Of a stretch of DNA of 55,775 nt, positions 49,501 through 54,416 are shown one piece after another; the first letter of the stretch is position 1, and each line of letters starts with the position of its first letter. The DNA is taken from assembly GCA_965223305.1 (NCBI GenBank), contig CBDCWT010000056.1:1-55775 (forward strand), read 5' to 3'. Made by a program: the position numbers and the translations under genes. Source of the DNA: CBDCWT01 sp965223305 (GTDB lineage: Bacteria > Planctomycetota > Planctomycetia > Pirellulales > Pirellulaceae). The notes beneath the pieces were generated by a model. It was not told where the DNA came from and ran no database searches. It was given only the letters and a program-made list of their open reading frames with translations.

Positions 49501-50236
49501 TAACCTCATTGATCCAACTGGTCAGTTTACGCTGCCCGAAGTCAGCGTGGTCTCGGCGATCAGCCGAATTAACTCCGCCCTGTCGACAACGAGTCAGATC
49601 AATCGCGCGTGCAATTTTGTGGCCTCGATTGAATTCCTGACCGAGGCACTTCATTTCCTCTCGTTTTTCAGTTTTCTGTCATTCAACGTCTCGAACTTCA
49701 TCCAAAACTTGGCCGACGTCGGTCCGAGCCCTGGGGCCGCGGCCCAGTTTGGCTTTCGAATGAGTTGGGAGGCACCAGTTGGCGAGGGAGAAACACTGGC
49801 AAACGGAAAACTGAAGAAGATCGATGTCAAGCTCGGGCCGGACACGGGTGGCGATGTTAAGTTCAGCGGTGAGTTGTCGTACATGGGATTCCCCAGTGCG
49901 GCGTTGTCCTTCATTATCTCAACAGATTGGGACAAAGTGGTCTCGAGCCTGGCGGCCAGCGTATCAGACAGTATTCTGCTCAAGGAAGTTCATCTCTGCC
50001 GGCGGGGTCCACAGATCGGTGAGGTTCGCTTGGGGCTGGGAGTTGGCACGGGTACGAGCGCGAGCAACACAGCGAGTGCCTCAGCGGACATTCAGCTGCG
50101 TTTTGGAGTTCCCAATCCAGCGGGCGACGGGCTGGCTGTGACAGCTATCAACATCGCATTCCCACTGGTGAAGGCCATCGTCAGGCCTGATGGAAGTGGG
50201 CGGCTCGACTTGGGTGGAATCACCGTGATCGGGTGA
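31421..50236 (+). CDS. Giant LEPR-XLL/dockerin/VWA/He_PIG/RHS surface protein
   Basis: About 6,271 residues. ATG 31421 has GAGG five bases upstream and begins the usual basic head before FEPLERRLLL (18-27), the LEPR-XLL motif of planctomycete exported proteins. Then come dockerin-like calcium loops (VSGDGVVAPDDV, VTGDGQMSSGDA; 41-100), a DUF4114-like domain (about 244-389), He_PIG/cadherin-like repeats (394-857 and 1157-1360), a VWA N-half with DxSxS at Asp1405-Ser1409, about 20 beta-rich modules (1510-3530), the VWA C-half with SDEDRD at 3585-3590, more He_PIG repeats (3767-4587), Ig-like units, an RHS/YD shell (4775-6037, core GFAGQRRDPITGLDYLRARH) and a tip of about 235 residues with a hydrophobic run (EALHFLSFFSFLSFNVSNFI). 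It is probably surface-bound or secreted; adhesion or delivery of the tip is inferred. The 18.8-kb frame has no interruption. Confidence 0.93.
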   Translation: MSRQRKWRGRRRSRRTLFEPLERRLLLASDWQNPLDARDVSGDGVVAPDDVLRVINFINLQGIGQLPVRADSSQPYLDVTGDGQMSSGDALPLINLLNADTPTPYRLEGRSADGTSGRIHIGLGQDSGTRVYSFALDASFDTSDSGDITDKLQVYLVDPSNPSQTLLDGGVPGSPILEVNEGGAVYPNDIVSFDGGTARIDLTSLGHLAEGELVFELLSEDQDSESRITIRPLSNEVLDGVLLTNFPVSAGEVVTLEGTWLRGSGGFEELGFVTLDDESGTVGGVLPDEAGYAEAVRNSPHRQPLFSNSNEIGDRNEIQLTSAEWLGLYVFQHTLAPVLADHLQVYSTGDSVWEVGWEESKSIWPDLPDLGNRGYDDAVIQVQQVTDSRPLELMPIDDQLVDEETLLTLALNALGGVSPETRRYELEAGPVAASLDAQSGLFSWRPDESQGPGSYDVSVRVVDGAGASDTESFSITVQEVNSAPTLGPIGGQTIDEGQELVFTATASDADIPVNDLVYSIAQGAPAAATIDPASGEFRWSTSEADGPGEYTIEVRVTDEGGLSDSEVVAVIVNEVNLPPVLETLENQTTEVAGPVTLTARATDPDRPANVLRFSLDPGAPAGASIDPVSGQFVWTPAAGDAGVEHSVTVRVTDGGGLSDTQRFTITVSAVDRMPPVLAPIGDQEVDEGQLLAWTAAATDTDSRASDLVFSLDSGAPSAASIDAATGQFSWTPTESDGPGDFTVTVRVMDESGLTDSETVTIRVREVNLPPTLDTIGNKFVEQGGTVTFTATASDPDIPENSLTYSIDTGAPQGAEIDPATGQFRWTPSGSGTFELTVRVTDNGSPPLGDSETITVTTNCPFDLSAWTIAQSGGSESGRGGVEGLCQADMHEGDSFLVTMEQTIVIPEQAVLEIRYDNLGFDLSDTKGVNDAFEAALIDSSGNSLVHTFQTDRDAFLNITEDQGPQVGAGTRIEQGLVSVDLSEVFAGTEATLILRLINNDADTESRVSITDFGVTPNAASEVPSVLPDAQQTAPSSAIDFDLLSDVTASFDVEFGTTSFDEAAVTLFADTSLTNRGAFAVDTPLVLVIDQISNPSVRPIGFDGLTPDNKPYYDFTSLIPNGTLGGGDTSEANPIGFSNTSKVPFSFDHLILAQLNHPPRFVTDPVTEIIADMDYRYDSDALDLDNDALTYELIAGPADMTIDAASGMIEWSPTVSDAGAQTIMLRVDDGRGGIDEQSYLIDVLVDPSNRPPTITSIPIVSATVGAPYEYPVMATDPDQDPIFYGLTAFPRGMTIDSSTGLIDWTPDDAQLGEQPVTVSASDGRGGVATQTFSVQVTPDPRNRPPIIVSDPVTVFDLPGMVNPPTGDITPQIIRQNLGPGETATEQVALTLSEAGSAVADIVFLIDESESMAPEHAWIEEMVLDLDEALIEKGIGPNRYSIVGFGGSGPHQGPHFHNLHQGSSFFLYDSQDMNLDSLGLEGVLTPLLVDATFPATDEYVLVVAGSSEADSVTYGFRPVFASTTTAPITIGEVTQDALEIPGDVDRFTFTITEPRNLLFETLTFRPEYTYTIEGPSGVVATDEFGVFANNAAMIGLPAGDYTVTVEAAGGETGDYYFQLSDLQTARPIDVGTPVTDILTPHNEVRAYQFTVDNPGERFFFDVESFTTTTQRLPFNAANIHTRLFDPLGNLTMEGAIGRFVTNDREGVVLPHAGTYTLLLEGKNRAVGQADYTFGVYTHFDTAQPLALGETINSEISQPGEEDNYTFSLDSAALLYFDSFTDNVDVVWNLTGPGGLIVDRRPLDRSDDGALPDPAAVTNLLPGDYQLQVDMFGDRTAPYSFRLLDIAGAPALSPGQQTAGELSPGNETDLYRFDAVAGESYFFDFLSTSSGNPIWRLVDPFGRVVFNNSFVNDSSDEDLLTLQNTGTYTVMIEGRVQSAAANSYSFNVHPFVPNLTSLSLGNTVAGTIAVPGAIDSHQFSLDTRTLVYFDSLSDLADFHWTLTGPSGVVVSERAFNASDTSIASPIMNLVPGDYVLDVDAVGDSTGSYEFRLHDITAATPLTPGTPISAELDPANETDLYRLAVSPGDLLAFDSQGGTLSRLASWRLIDPSGAVVFAEPFNNDVAATTLDLAGDYTLLVEERVTATSTADYEFTVEFLGNTPPPNVTGSAITLGDTVTGSVDTANAEDVYTFTLPAPALLYFDSLTNSSAHRWTMTGPTGTIVNARRFNTSDAGSEPSRSILDLVAGDYFVTVTAGSAAGAYVFGITDLSAATPIITGTRVDGELNPGNQSDLYRFDASAGERFYFESHEAVGNSRWRLVDPYGRITFDASLSSDVERRLTIDGTHTLLVEGRVNNSESGDFGFTIHRFDETPLPLTLGELVTAQLDVAGDRRRYVFNIPDETLLYFDSLAQFSFSQFVWSLTGPTGSLVSAKEFSERDLSSLPIRAVPGEYVLSVDAKGDATGEVSFRLSDLNAATRIFPGSTTSGSLSEALETHLYRLDVTAGESFYFDHLDASGSTAQWRLIDPDGRAVFNRFFAATAGADADTTQLTETGGYTVLVEGSNFAGLDLSYSFVIQKVPESRQAISLGDTVSGSISVSGASPQYTFSLTELTHLYVDVLAGAFDFTWSLEGPAGTLINRASFSDTEQVIPAPLLGLPIGEYTVTIDAPRENTGDFEFRVLDLSDVPALALGESMTGTLSPGPSSRAYSFDAAPGQQIFFDWMARIDRNSPNWSLVDPYGQVVFDRPTQADDPEVTVRAAGRYTLLVQGSLFSDEAEYSFRVLPTAISDLPLPLGTPVTGEIASPGNEDHYHLSLAEPTKVYFDALSGSNELTWQIARPSGAAVAGDVFGSGAEPPELITLSPGDYTLTVDAERDVTGTYGFQLVDVADMPRLTPDTVFTGTLSPATATDIFQFDARAGDRYFVEVLNWTGSFFARWKMTDPDGQVVGSHGLRNDSEKLTLTKDGTYYFAIEGSNLDTVEGTYEINVHSAPLISMPLSGVNESISGEIATPGETHQYQFTLESPRQIYVDSLGGNSQLGWTLNGPSGTLAFQSFAGSEIVFNGIPGEYSLDVEGQFAATGPYQFRLLDLQQLATELPRDTVVSGELDPANETDVFQFTAGRGDKFSFRVTDRSGANRAGWRLVSPSGNELFVETFNRDVDDVVITEPGVHLLLVQGSAADTQAGTYSVELQFLGNEPIEPVAGTPLAFDTPVSGSIAAAGELDFYTFTVTSDRLVYFDALTDSNSILWQLSGPTGVVAGASFSQQPTVLDLIPGEYAVRIAGLRTATGEYQFQLLDLAAGTQTVVGEAVFGTLEPPTSTKAYRLDASSGDRLLLDTLTATPSAVLKLLDPFGNEVFSGSSFEIQPYVVEFTGSHTLLVEGPRQSFADINYGFRFAPAGTVVEVDQVITGSISTPNENDAFIFHGTFGQRIYYDALSSTPNLFRTMKSPSGESVFFRNNADRDEGPVTLTETGIYELEFRGASSRTGDYSFRLLDISNAPQLSATDLLEGTLEPGLESDIYLVPGTIGQRFQIVPDGQMLTGSALQASNSAADSLTATGTFEDGYASIEYAIRRDPFRPGAAKNLILISDEDRDVFDHRQTRDEIFSLLDSQNIRLNLVNDVELRDGEEMRALGVDSLGTAYREAENGGFTTHPGGTYVSGFGTTKEDYIDLGWALQGAVFDLNQLRIGGNPAISFSNAFVDYKVEEIQNQFRVDLIASDPNAPFENLTGQLQGVGDTLQFDARFTGDGAAHSFDLQVVLAGTGVVLGTVPVIMNVEYAYPVRAIDPDGDVVTYSLIESPDGASIDPQTGHIDWEPDVPGEYSFLVKAVDGRGGEDTQQYQVTVAAGQPNQDPSITSSPLTQATAGRPYSYTLTADDSDGHSTRYFATTVPEGMTIDRTTGQVTWTPTDLQIGNHSVALQVLDGFGGQAVQEFVIEVTADSTNEPPDFVSEPVVGVISGEPYRYQSRATDPNADPLAFDLVVAPAGMSVAAETGLVAWRPLENQVGEHNVFLRVRDGRGGVDLQSFTVTVVPANTSPVITSVPGTPAVAGQAYVYAVRAQDAEGNVLEYTLSEAPDGMDVGSASGLIAWTPQTPQVGTHTVSLIVEDGQGGQVSQSFVLEVLATSENRPPVIVSSPRDRIALGQTYTYAVSATDPDHDALAYSLPTAPSGMSVTVEGVVTWEPAPDQMGDNVVMLQVDDGRGRVATQTITVSVVSQIANRAPVIVSDPGTAGTVGHPYEYDIEAIDADGDPFAWLFDQAPRGMSIDPQQGTIRWTPSVLQIGTNDVAVRVFDTQGGTSVQEFSIDVRAANVPPIIATIPIIDATVGQPYTYQIGASDVEGDPLTYSLPAAAVGMTIDPNTGLIEWTPQTPGASNVTVLVEDDQGGAATQEFTAIAHQLGINRAPRITSFPRTRMNAGMLFEYQLVAVDPEGAVVSYSHGEDLDDFESRRPLGMQLDTETGFVQWIPTVDQVGLHTVSLVAADPGGSVGVQVFELRVFPADTALTLESLPVTTVTAGATYRYDVMARDTSGSFITYALTTAPEGMEIDALGRISWLTDRDDIGIRSVELIVSNDRGLSVTQEYEVTVEADIEPPSVSLRVTPSTANLGDDVTIVAAAADNVGVVDLMVTLDGMPVALDAGGRATITTTEARQFDVAATAIDATGNTHTDSQTLRVIDPTDSNAPVVSITSPGDGAEILGATPVIGTVTDDNLLFYTLEIAAVPDGDFVEVFRGTGAVIDGVLGELDTTLLRNDSYRLRVSAQDSGGNITRDEVLVFVSGNLKVGNFALSFTDLSLPVAGIPLTIVRTYDSLNASLQGDLGYGWSMDFLNVDIRTSVSSVGFPGLFDPFEDGTRVYVTLPSGTRQGFTFEPVISIDVLNETYGQVDFIYEPRFVPDPGVTSELTVEEVYLLRNNGKYYVYGASSPYNPADPLHNDRYILTNKFGVEYWVNPKTSEIQQIKTPPGDTLTVGRGGIISSDGPQLLFERDAQGRIRRVVDPSGNSIDYTYDSAGDLITVNDREGHTTQLKYDSPIDHYLTEVIDPLGRTGFRTEYDESGRVARVFDAFGNPIEYEYLLDENTERIFDANGNPTAYTYDDRGNVVQTIDALGGTTTYEIDADNNVIEIIDPLGNTSRATFDDRGNQTSTSDALGNVTYQMFTEPSQLESIVDPLGFTIQFGYDSAGNANRVTDALNQSTTLEVTGGRILSGAYATGAGFDIEYDSAGNMERRAGVDGSLTEYTWGDNRQKLSETFYRTINGALTPLTTRFGYDREGRTTAIVVPDETPENLSDNPRVAMEYNAVGQVTASVDELGRRTEFEYDLTGQRIRTVYPDGLSESWAYDAMGNNTRYTDRGGRVHVFEYDELNRQVKTIIPDDTPGDLSDNPVAETVYDAAGRTIAEVDPVGNRTEFEYDAAGSLIRMLLPEVLDTTTGELVRPTFVYSYDKRGQLQTLTDTAGGLWKFEYDAAARLVATTNPLGDRVSKEYDQLGRVLTETDTLNRTQSYTYDARGLVTSVTAPAATDGEAPAVYRYEYDEAGLLIKSVDPMGRETLSDYDLRGRMIGQTLPGGQRSSASYDDVGNLVSSVDFNGEETRYEYDELNRRVRHTFDDGTEHVFTYTATGQIASIQTPEGTASYEYDAIDRLVSVTDVLGQQIGYEYSLNGQRTAIITDSGTTRYVYGAANRLVSVVDTAGGTTSYGYDGAGNLVSTVLPNGTTETRQHDAAQRLTSVEHQDAGGTVIDSFAYELDPVGRRTRVTESGGRQVDYVYDNLNRLISELITDPMSGSRTIHYEYDLVGNRLLRNDSASGISTYEYDDNDRLITEESAGVTTTYSYNDNGTLAAKQSDSGERTTYTWDPRGRLIRVEVSANGATTAVEYTYGADGAMVARDVDGAETKFLVDTNRPLAQVIEERTDAEGLTASYVHGLQLISQTRGADTAYYHADGIGSIRALTDSSGQVTDTYLHGAFGRLLASAGDTANDFGFAGQRRDPITGLDYLRARHLDTSTGRFISVDPIAGDLRSPLTMHAYTYVSNNPVNLIDPTGQFTLPEVSVVSAISRINSALSTTSQINRACNFVASIEFLTEALHFLSFFSFLSFNVSNFIQNLADVGPSPGAAAQFGFRMSWEAPVGEGETLANGKLKKIDVKLGPDTGGDVKFSGELSYMGFPSAALSFIISTDWDKVVSSLAASVSDSILLKEVHLCRRGPQIGEVRLGLGVGTGTSASNTASASADIQLRFGVPNPAGDGLAVTAINIAFPLVKAIVRPDGSGRLDLGGITVIG
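35950..42010 (+). repeat. Ten pairs of alternating A/B beta modules inside the giant gene
   Basis: Unit A reads like LGDTVSGSISxPGExDxYTFSL then LLYFDSLT and WxLTGPSG. Unit B reads like LSPGNETDLYRFDAxAGExY and WRLVDPxGRVVF. They alternate strictly, with each pair about 630 bases (210 residues) long. Nineteen units are full and the last B unit (about 41915-42010) is cut short. The plan recalls bacterial pre-peptidase C-terminal domains. Similarity is at protein level; DNA copies are diverged, so amplification is old or under selection. Confidence 0.8.
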
Positions 50237-50331
50237 TTGCCGATCGGAGAGTGTGGTACGGTGACGCAGTCACCGTCGGTGCAGCATGAAACCAACCTCG
50301 TCCTCGGCCTTTGAAGTTGCGTTTGCGGTTC

Positions 50332-50412
50332 AATCGGAACCCGAAGCGTAAGCGAGGGAATGACTTGCGTTGGTTCACCAACTCCCCTCGCTGACGCTTC
50401 GCGCTTACGAAG
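50332..50412. repeat. R2 palindromic repeat
   Basis: Left arm CGGAACCCGAAGCGTAAGCG at about 50334, right arm CCCTCGCTGACGCTTCG at about 50385-50401. A trailing GCGCAACTTCAAAACCTTCG at about 50455 also occurs, slightly altered, next to the R2 copy near 670. The region 50237-50584 separates the convergent giant gene and the beta-barrel-like gene; no other feature is visible. Confidence 0.85.
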
Positions 50413-50584
50413 TATCCGGCGAATTCGCCTGCTTTCAGCTGTCCCGCTGCGAAAAGCGCAACTTCAAAACCTTCGACTCGGGTCAGACATCACCGGCATG
50501 CCATCGGAGACGACACACCCGGCCGTCGTCTCGGCTCGGCAGCAGCCTTGCCTGAAACGCAGGGCCAGTGGCGGCCCACTCGAC

Positions 50585-52261
50585 TCAGCGAATCCCGCCG
50601 CACGGATAGTGATCGAACAACACCCGAAAGCCGCCGTCGAACTGGCGGTCGGTGTTGCCGCTGACGGGGGCTACGTAGCCGACTGCCAGGTTCGTGTTGG
50701 CACCGAATTCCAGTGTGGCACCCAGCGTCAGGTTCACCGTGTCCACGCTGTCGCCAAAGTTGCCGACCCGCAACGCGCCCGACGTGATGCTGTCCGCCCC
50801 CTGCAGCGATGCGTTGTAGTGCACTTCCACCATCGGAGCCACACCGGTCAGACAGCTCGTGTCACACCGGTAGGCCCAGTATCCCACGCCTAGGTCCGCG
50901 AAAAGATAGGTCGCGTCCTGCAACACTCCCGCGGGCGCCAAGCCGCTGCCGGGATTGACCAGCGCCGAGTTGCCGTTGGCGTCGATGTCGAGCTGCAAGA
51001 ACCCCTGGGCGAAAAAGCAGTCAGACGGCGTGTAGAGAGCCGCCAGGAACGGTTGCAGATGCACTGACTCGCTGCTGACTCGCAGCACCGGTGTGTTTGC
51101 CATGACGACGGAGATGTCGTCCGCGGTCGGTATGGTAACTCCCAAACCGGCGGAGAGACCTAACCGCTGGCTGGCGTAAAGCAGTGCCTTGGTGTAGATC
51201 GCAATGTTGCCGAACTCGACGCTGTGCCCCGACAAGCCACCGGTATCTAGGGTGCTTTCCGAGGTCGCCGCGAAGGGGAACCGCGCTTCGACGGAAAACA
51301 TTCCTCCGGCAAAGGTTTTCTCGAACCCCGGCAGAAAACGATCGACGTCGGTGTTTGCCGCGGACGGCACGTCACTGAACAGCCCGTAGTGAAAATAGAC
51401 TCGGTCGCGAGGCAGCGGGCTATTACCGCTGGCAACCTTCACTCGCCCTGCGGCGCCCACCCCGGCGCTGGGAGTCGGCACGTTGAGTGCAGCTCCATAG
51501 CTGTAGTAGTAGAAGGCGTCGAAGTCTTCTCCGCCCGTGAGAGTATCCACTCCAGCCTGAAGCATCGCGCCGGAACCACTTGCATCAAAAGTCGTCGTGC
51601 CGCCGGCCCCATGGGCCAGTTGGAACTGAGCGTCGACTGCCGAAGTGTAACTAGCCGGTGGTGCCACAAGTGAAACAATGTCATAGGCTTCTGGAGTCGA
51701 TGCAAGCAAGGCTTGAATCTGAGAGATCGTCATCGTCGTCGTCATGGTTGCGTTGTCCGCGACGTTGCCGACCAATGTTGGAGGCGGAACGGGTGCCCCG
51801 GACCGTAGCAGCTGCTGCAGCTGCTGAACGTTGAGCACGGAACTTGAGAAGATGCCCACCGGTCCAGGCTCCGTGATCGTCAGCACCGACCCGCCGGGTG
51901 GAAGAACGGCTGGGACATCCAAGTCGTTGGCGACGACGACCAAGCGGTCCAACGCCAAGGATCCCCTGGCGCCGGCGGCAAAGCCGCCAAAGAAGTCGCC
52001 GATCATGTTCGGTGCCCGAACCTGGCGGCAGCAGCCCACCGCACACAGCTGGCAATCCGGTCGCGTACCGCACGACGAGGACTGTTCTGGTTTGGATTCT
52101 GGAGGTCCTATATCGTGTACGCGAAAGACGGTGAAGGTCTCGTCCCGATCCTCAGCGCCGGGGGTGATCTGAGCCGCTGTGTGATCGGCGATTGCGAGAC
52201 TCATTGCGAGAGTCACGCACGCGGGCACCCAATGGGCGCTGGTTCGTTTCCGTGCTGGCAT
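50585..52261 (-). CDS. Exported beta-barrel-like protein with Cys-rich N-terminal segment
   Basis: 558 residues from ATG 52261, chosen because it directly precedes a signal peptide (MPARKRTSAHWVPACVTLAM, cleavage near TAAQ); a GTG at 52315 would add 18 residues. After the signal comes a Cys cluster, SSSCGTRPDCQLCAVGCCRQ. The middle includes PAVLPPGGSVLTITEPGPVG and a Leu/Gln-rich helix. The last 300 residues are alternating amphipathic strands (DRVYFHYGLFSDVPSAANTD, SVEARFPFAATSESTLDTGG, LEFGANTNLAVGYVAPVSGN, RQFDGGFRVLFDHY) ending in an aromatic strand, as in outer-membrane barrels. I cannot name the family; transport or structural roles are both possible. Confidence 0.75.
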   Translation of the reverse strand: MPARKRTSAHWVPACVTLAMSLAIADHTAAQITPGAEDRDETFTVFRVHDIGPPESKPEQSSSCGTRPDCQLCAVGCCRQVRAPNMIGDFFGGFAAGARGSLALDRLVVVANDLDVPAVLPPGGSVLTITEPGPVGIFSSSVLNVQQLQQLLRSGAPVPPPTLVGNVADNATMTTTMTISQIQALLASTPEAYDIVSLVAPPASYTSAVDAQFQLAHGAGGTTTFDASGSGAMLQAGVDTLTGGEDFDAFYYYSYGAALNVPTPSAGVGAAGRVKVASGNSPLPRDRVYFHYGLFSDVPSAANTDVDRFLPGFEKTFAGGMFSVEARFPFAATSESTLDTGGLSGHSVEFGNIAIYTKALLYASQRLGLSAGLGVTIPTADDISVVMANTPVLRVSSESVHLQPFLAALYTPSDCFFAQGFLQLDIDANGNSALVNPGSGLAPAGVLQDATYLFADLGVGYWAYRCDTSCLTGVAPMVEVHYNASLQGADSITSGALRVGNFGDSVDTVNLTLGATLEFGANTNLAVGYVAPVSGNTDRQFDGGFRVLFDHYPCGGIR

Positions 52262-52480
52262 CTGCGTACCTGCCACCGTCGCTCCCGGGCGCTTTAGGCC
52301 TGTGCAAAATGACACTTTTTGCTGACAAGTCTTGCTCCTACTGCTTCGACATTCGGGTTTTAACGCCTGTACTGATCCTGACGAATCTGAGGAAAAGCGG
52401 GCCGGTCCAACCGGAACAACCCCTACACTTTACCCAGATTTCGCTGCTTTCACGGTCGCATCTCCCCAGGACGCGCTTCT

Positions 52481-52910
52481 AGCAAATCCTGTTCATCATG
52501 TTGATCCTGTCTGCTGTTCTCTTGACAGGATTTACACGATCAACAGGATGGCCGGTGGCCGTGATCCGAAATCAGCCGCTGGGCGTTAGCCAACGGTTTC
52601 CACCGTAACCGGATGCTAACGCATTCCGGCTGATCGTGGCCGAGGGCGTACACGGGTTGGTGATGGTGTGTGATGGGCGATCCGCCGTGGAGCCGTCTCG
52701 GCAAATCATGTTCATCATGTTGATCCTGTCTGCTGCTTTTCTGACAGGATTTACAGGATCAACAGGATGGCCGTGGCCGTGATCCAAATACGCCGCCGGG
52801 CGTTAGCCCACGGTTTCCACCGTAACCGGATGCTAACGCATTCCGGCTGATCGTGGCCGACGGCGTACACGGGTTGGTGATGGTGTGTGATGAGCAATCC
52901 GCCTACAAGG
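52481..52910. repeat. Composite R7/R1 array, forward orientation, two units
   Basis: Two units of about 213 bp (from about 52481 and 52697). Each holds CATCATGTTGATCCTGTCTG and GACAGGATTTAC forming an inverted pair, then a full R1 palindrome, then CGTACACGGGTTGGTGATGG and a CCGCCGTGGAGCCGTCTCGG-type stretch (partly lost in the second unit). The array ends abruptly at about 52909 against the small frame upstream of the arginase stop. The stretch 52262-52480 shows no gene. Confidence 0.85.
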
Positions 52911-53038
52911 CAATGTCCAAATACCTCAAATGCCGACTGACCGTAAATCGAAAGCTGCTTCTGACCCGACCAGTTGGTGTTGTAGTCCAACAGTTCCTCG
53001 GGGGTCGTGCCGTCAAACCTACTCAGCTGTTCGTGCAT
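52910..53038 (-). pseudogene. Fragment of a small gene cut by the repeat array
   Basis: ATG 53038 overlaps the arginase stop region (the arginase ends at 53019) and gives MHEQLSRFDGTTPEELLDYN, then TNWSGQKQLSIYGQSAFEVF and GHCLVG, a plausible protein start. At about 52909 the frame enters the repeat unit and becomes repeat-encoded. Overlapping stop and start suggests translational coupling to the arginase gene. Either a downstream gene has been truncated by the array, or this is the displaced C-terminus of the arginase. No family is recognised. Confidence 0.4.
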
Positions 53039-54416
53039 GCCTCACCCACTCTCGATCGACATAGTAAGGATCCTTGACGCCTTTTTTTCGTAAGGCGACA
53101 CCGGTCATCAATTCGCGCAGAATGCGGACGGCAACTTGGCGGGACCGGTAACTAGGGTCAACCAACGGATTCACTTCGACCAGATCCATTCCAACCACAC
53201 TGTGTGCGATCGTGGCCGCGCGCAGCATGGGGAATAGTTCGCGGATGGTAAGTCCGCCTGGTTCGGGCGTACCCATCCCGGGCGCATAGGCTGGATCGAG
53301 AACATCCGTATCGACAGAGATGAATACATGTTTCTTGCCGCGTTTTTTTATGTCGGCGAGAATCTCGTCCATCACGGTCTTCCAGCCACGATCATCGATG
53401 TCCTGCATGAAGTAGAACTTCAAGCCGGAGCTGCGCATCCACTTCATGTCTTTGCTGCTCGGTTTTACAGAATTGAGGCCTATTTGGTAAAAGTCCTCGC
53501 CGTTGACGTGGCCTTCATCGATCAGCCGTCGAACCATCGCCCCGTGACTCAGGTAGTGACCGAACAGCAACGGGATTCCATCGAAGTGGGCATCCCAGTG
53601 GATCACGGCCACGTTGCCCTTGCCGTAGACAGCCGCGGCTGCAGCGACGTCGGGATACATCAGCGAGTGATCACCGCCAACGGTCACTGGCATCGCACCG
53701 GCTTCCATGATCTCCTTCGCCATTTCATAGACCGGCAGCACGCTTCGTTCCTGCGAGAGGATGTCGATCGGAGCGTCGCCGTAATCCACCGCCACCAACT
53801 CCTCGGTCCAGTCGAGGTCTCCTACGACGGGGTGACCTGAAGCTAGTGCGCCTCCACCCCATCCTCCGACGATATCGCCCATCCTGATTGCCAGAGGACC
53901 GAATGCCGTTCCTCGTTGGCCGGTAGAAAGGTCGATCGGTGCGCCGAAGAACGCCACTTCGACCTTACCCGCCTTGAGATCCTCGGGGCCCAACGCCACT
54001 GGCAACCGAAAGAAAGTTGGAATGCCTTGCGTCCACAGTCCCGCCAGCGTCTTCTGGATATTGATGGGGCCAGGTTCACGTTTGGGATTGTCGTTTGGAT
54101 CGCGGCGGAGAATCCGCACATCTCGGGACGGATCACGAGGATCCAGCGGTATCGCGTCCGGATTCTCCTTGAGAATTGTGATTAAGGTTTTTTCAGTTCT
54201 CGGATCGAGTTCTTCGTTCTCTCCTTTTGCCGGTCCCGCCTCCGAACCTTGACCAACCGCGATGGCCCTGGAGTCTGGCCGCGCTGTGGTGTCTGGTCCC
54301 TGCGCGTCGGCAGAATCTGCATTGATTGAACTAGCTTGGGATGCGGCGTAGCCGATCGCGATTCCGGCCACAAGAAATGCCGTTGCACTAAAACGAACGG
54401 TGGTTGTTCTCGACAT
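53019..54416 (-). CDS. Exported arginase/agmatinase-family enzyme
   Basis: 465 residues from ATG 54416; an in-frame start at 54506 would add 30 polar residues. MSRTTTVRFSATAFLVAGIA then IGYAASQ is a signal peptide or anchor. A linker of about 100 residues rich in Asp, Pro and Arg follows. The ureohydrolase fold is complete: VGGDHSL (about 246), IHWDAHFD (about 272) and SVDTDVLDPAYAPGMGTPEP (about 367), which provide the His and Asp ligands of the binuclear manganese site. Family enzymes hydrolyse arginine, agmatine or related guanidino compounds, usually in the cytosol, so export is unusual. The substrate loop does not tell arginase from agmatinase. The gene lies between two inverted repeat arrays. 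Confidence 0.88.
   Translation of the reverse strand: MSRTTTVRFSATAFLVAGIAIGYAASQASSINADSADAQGPDTTARPDSRAIAVGQGSEAGPAKGENEELDPRTEKTLITILKENPDAIPLDPRDPSRDVRILRRDPNDNPKREPGPINIQKTLAGLWTQGIPTFFRLPVALGPEDLKAGKVEVAFFGAPIDLSTGQRGTAFGPLAIRMGDIVGGWGGGALASGHPVVGDLDWTEELVAVDYGDAPIDILSQERSVLPVYEMAKEIMEAGAMPVTVGGDHSLMYPDVAAAAAVYGKGNVAVIHWDAHFDGIPLLFGHYLSHGAMVRRLIDEGHVNGEDFYQIGLNSVKPSSKDMKWMRSSGLKFYFMQDIDDRGWKTVMDEILADIKKRGKKHVFISVDTDVLDPAYAPGMGTPEPGGLTIRELFPMLRAATIAHSVVGMDLVEVNPLVDPSYRSRQVAVRILRELMTGVALRKKGVKDPYYVDREWVRHARTAE

Noticed and set aside
49530..50236. A named toxin domain at the RHS tip
   Set aside because: No HNH, deaminase, ADP-ribosyltransferase or protease residues can be recognised, so no activity is assigned.
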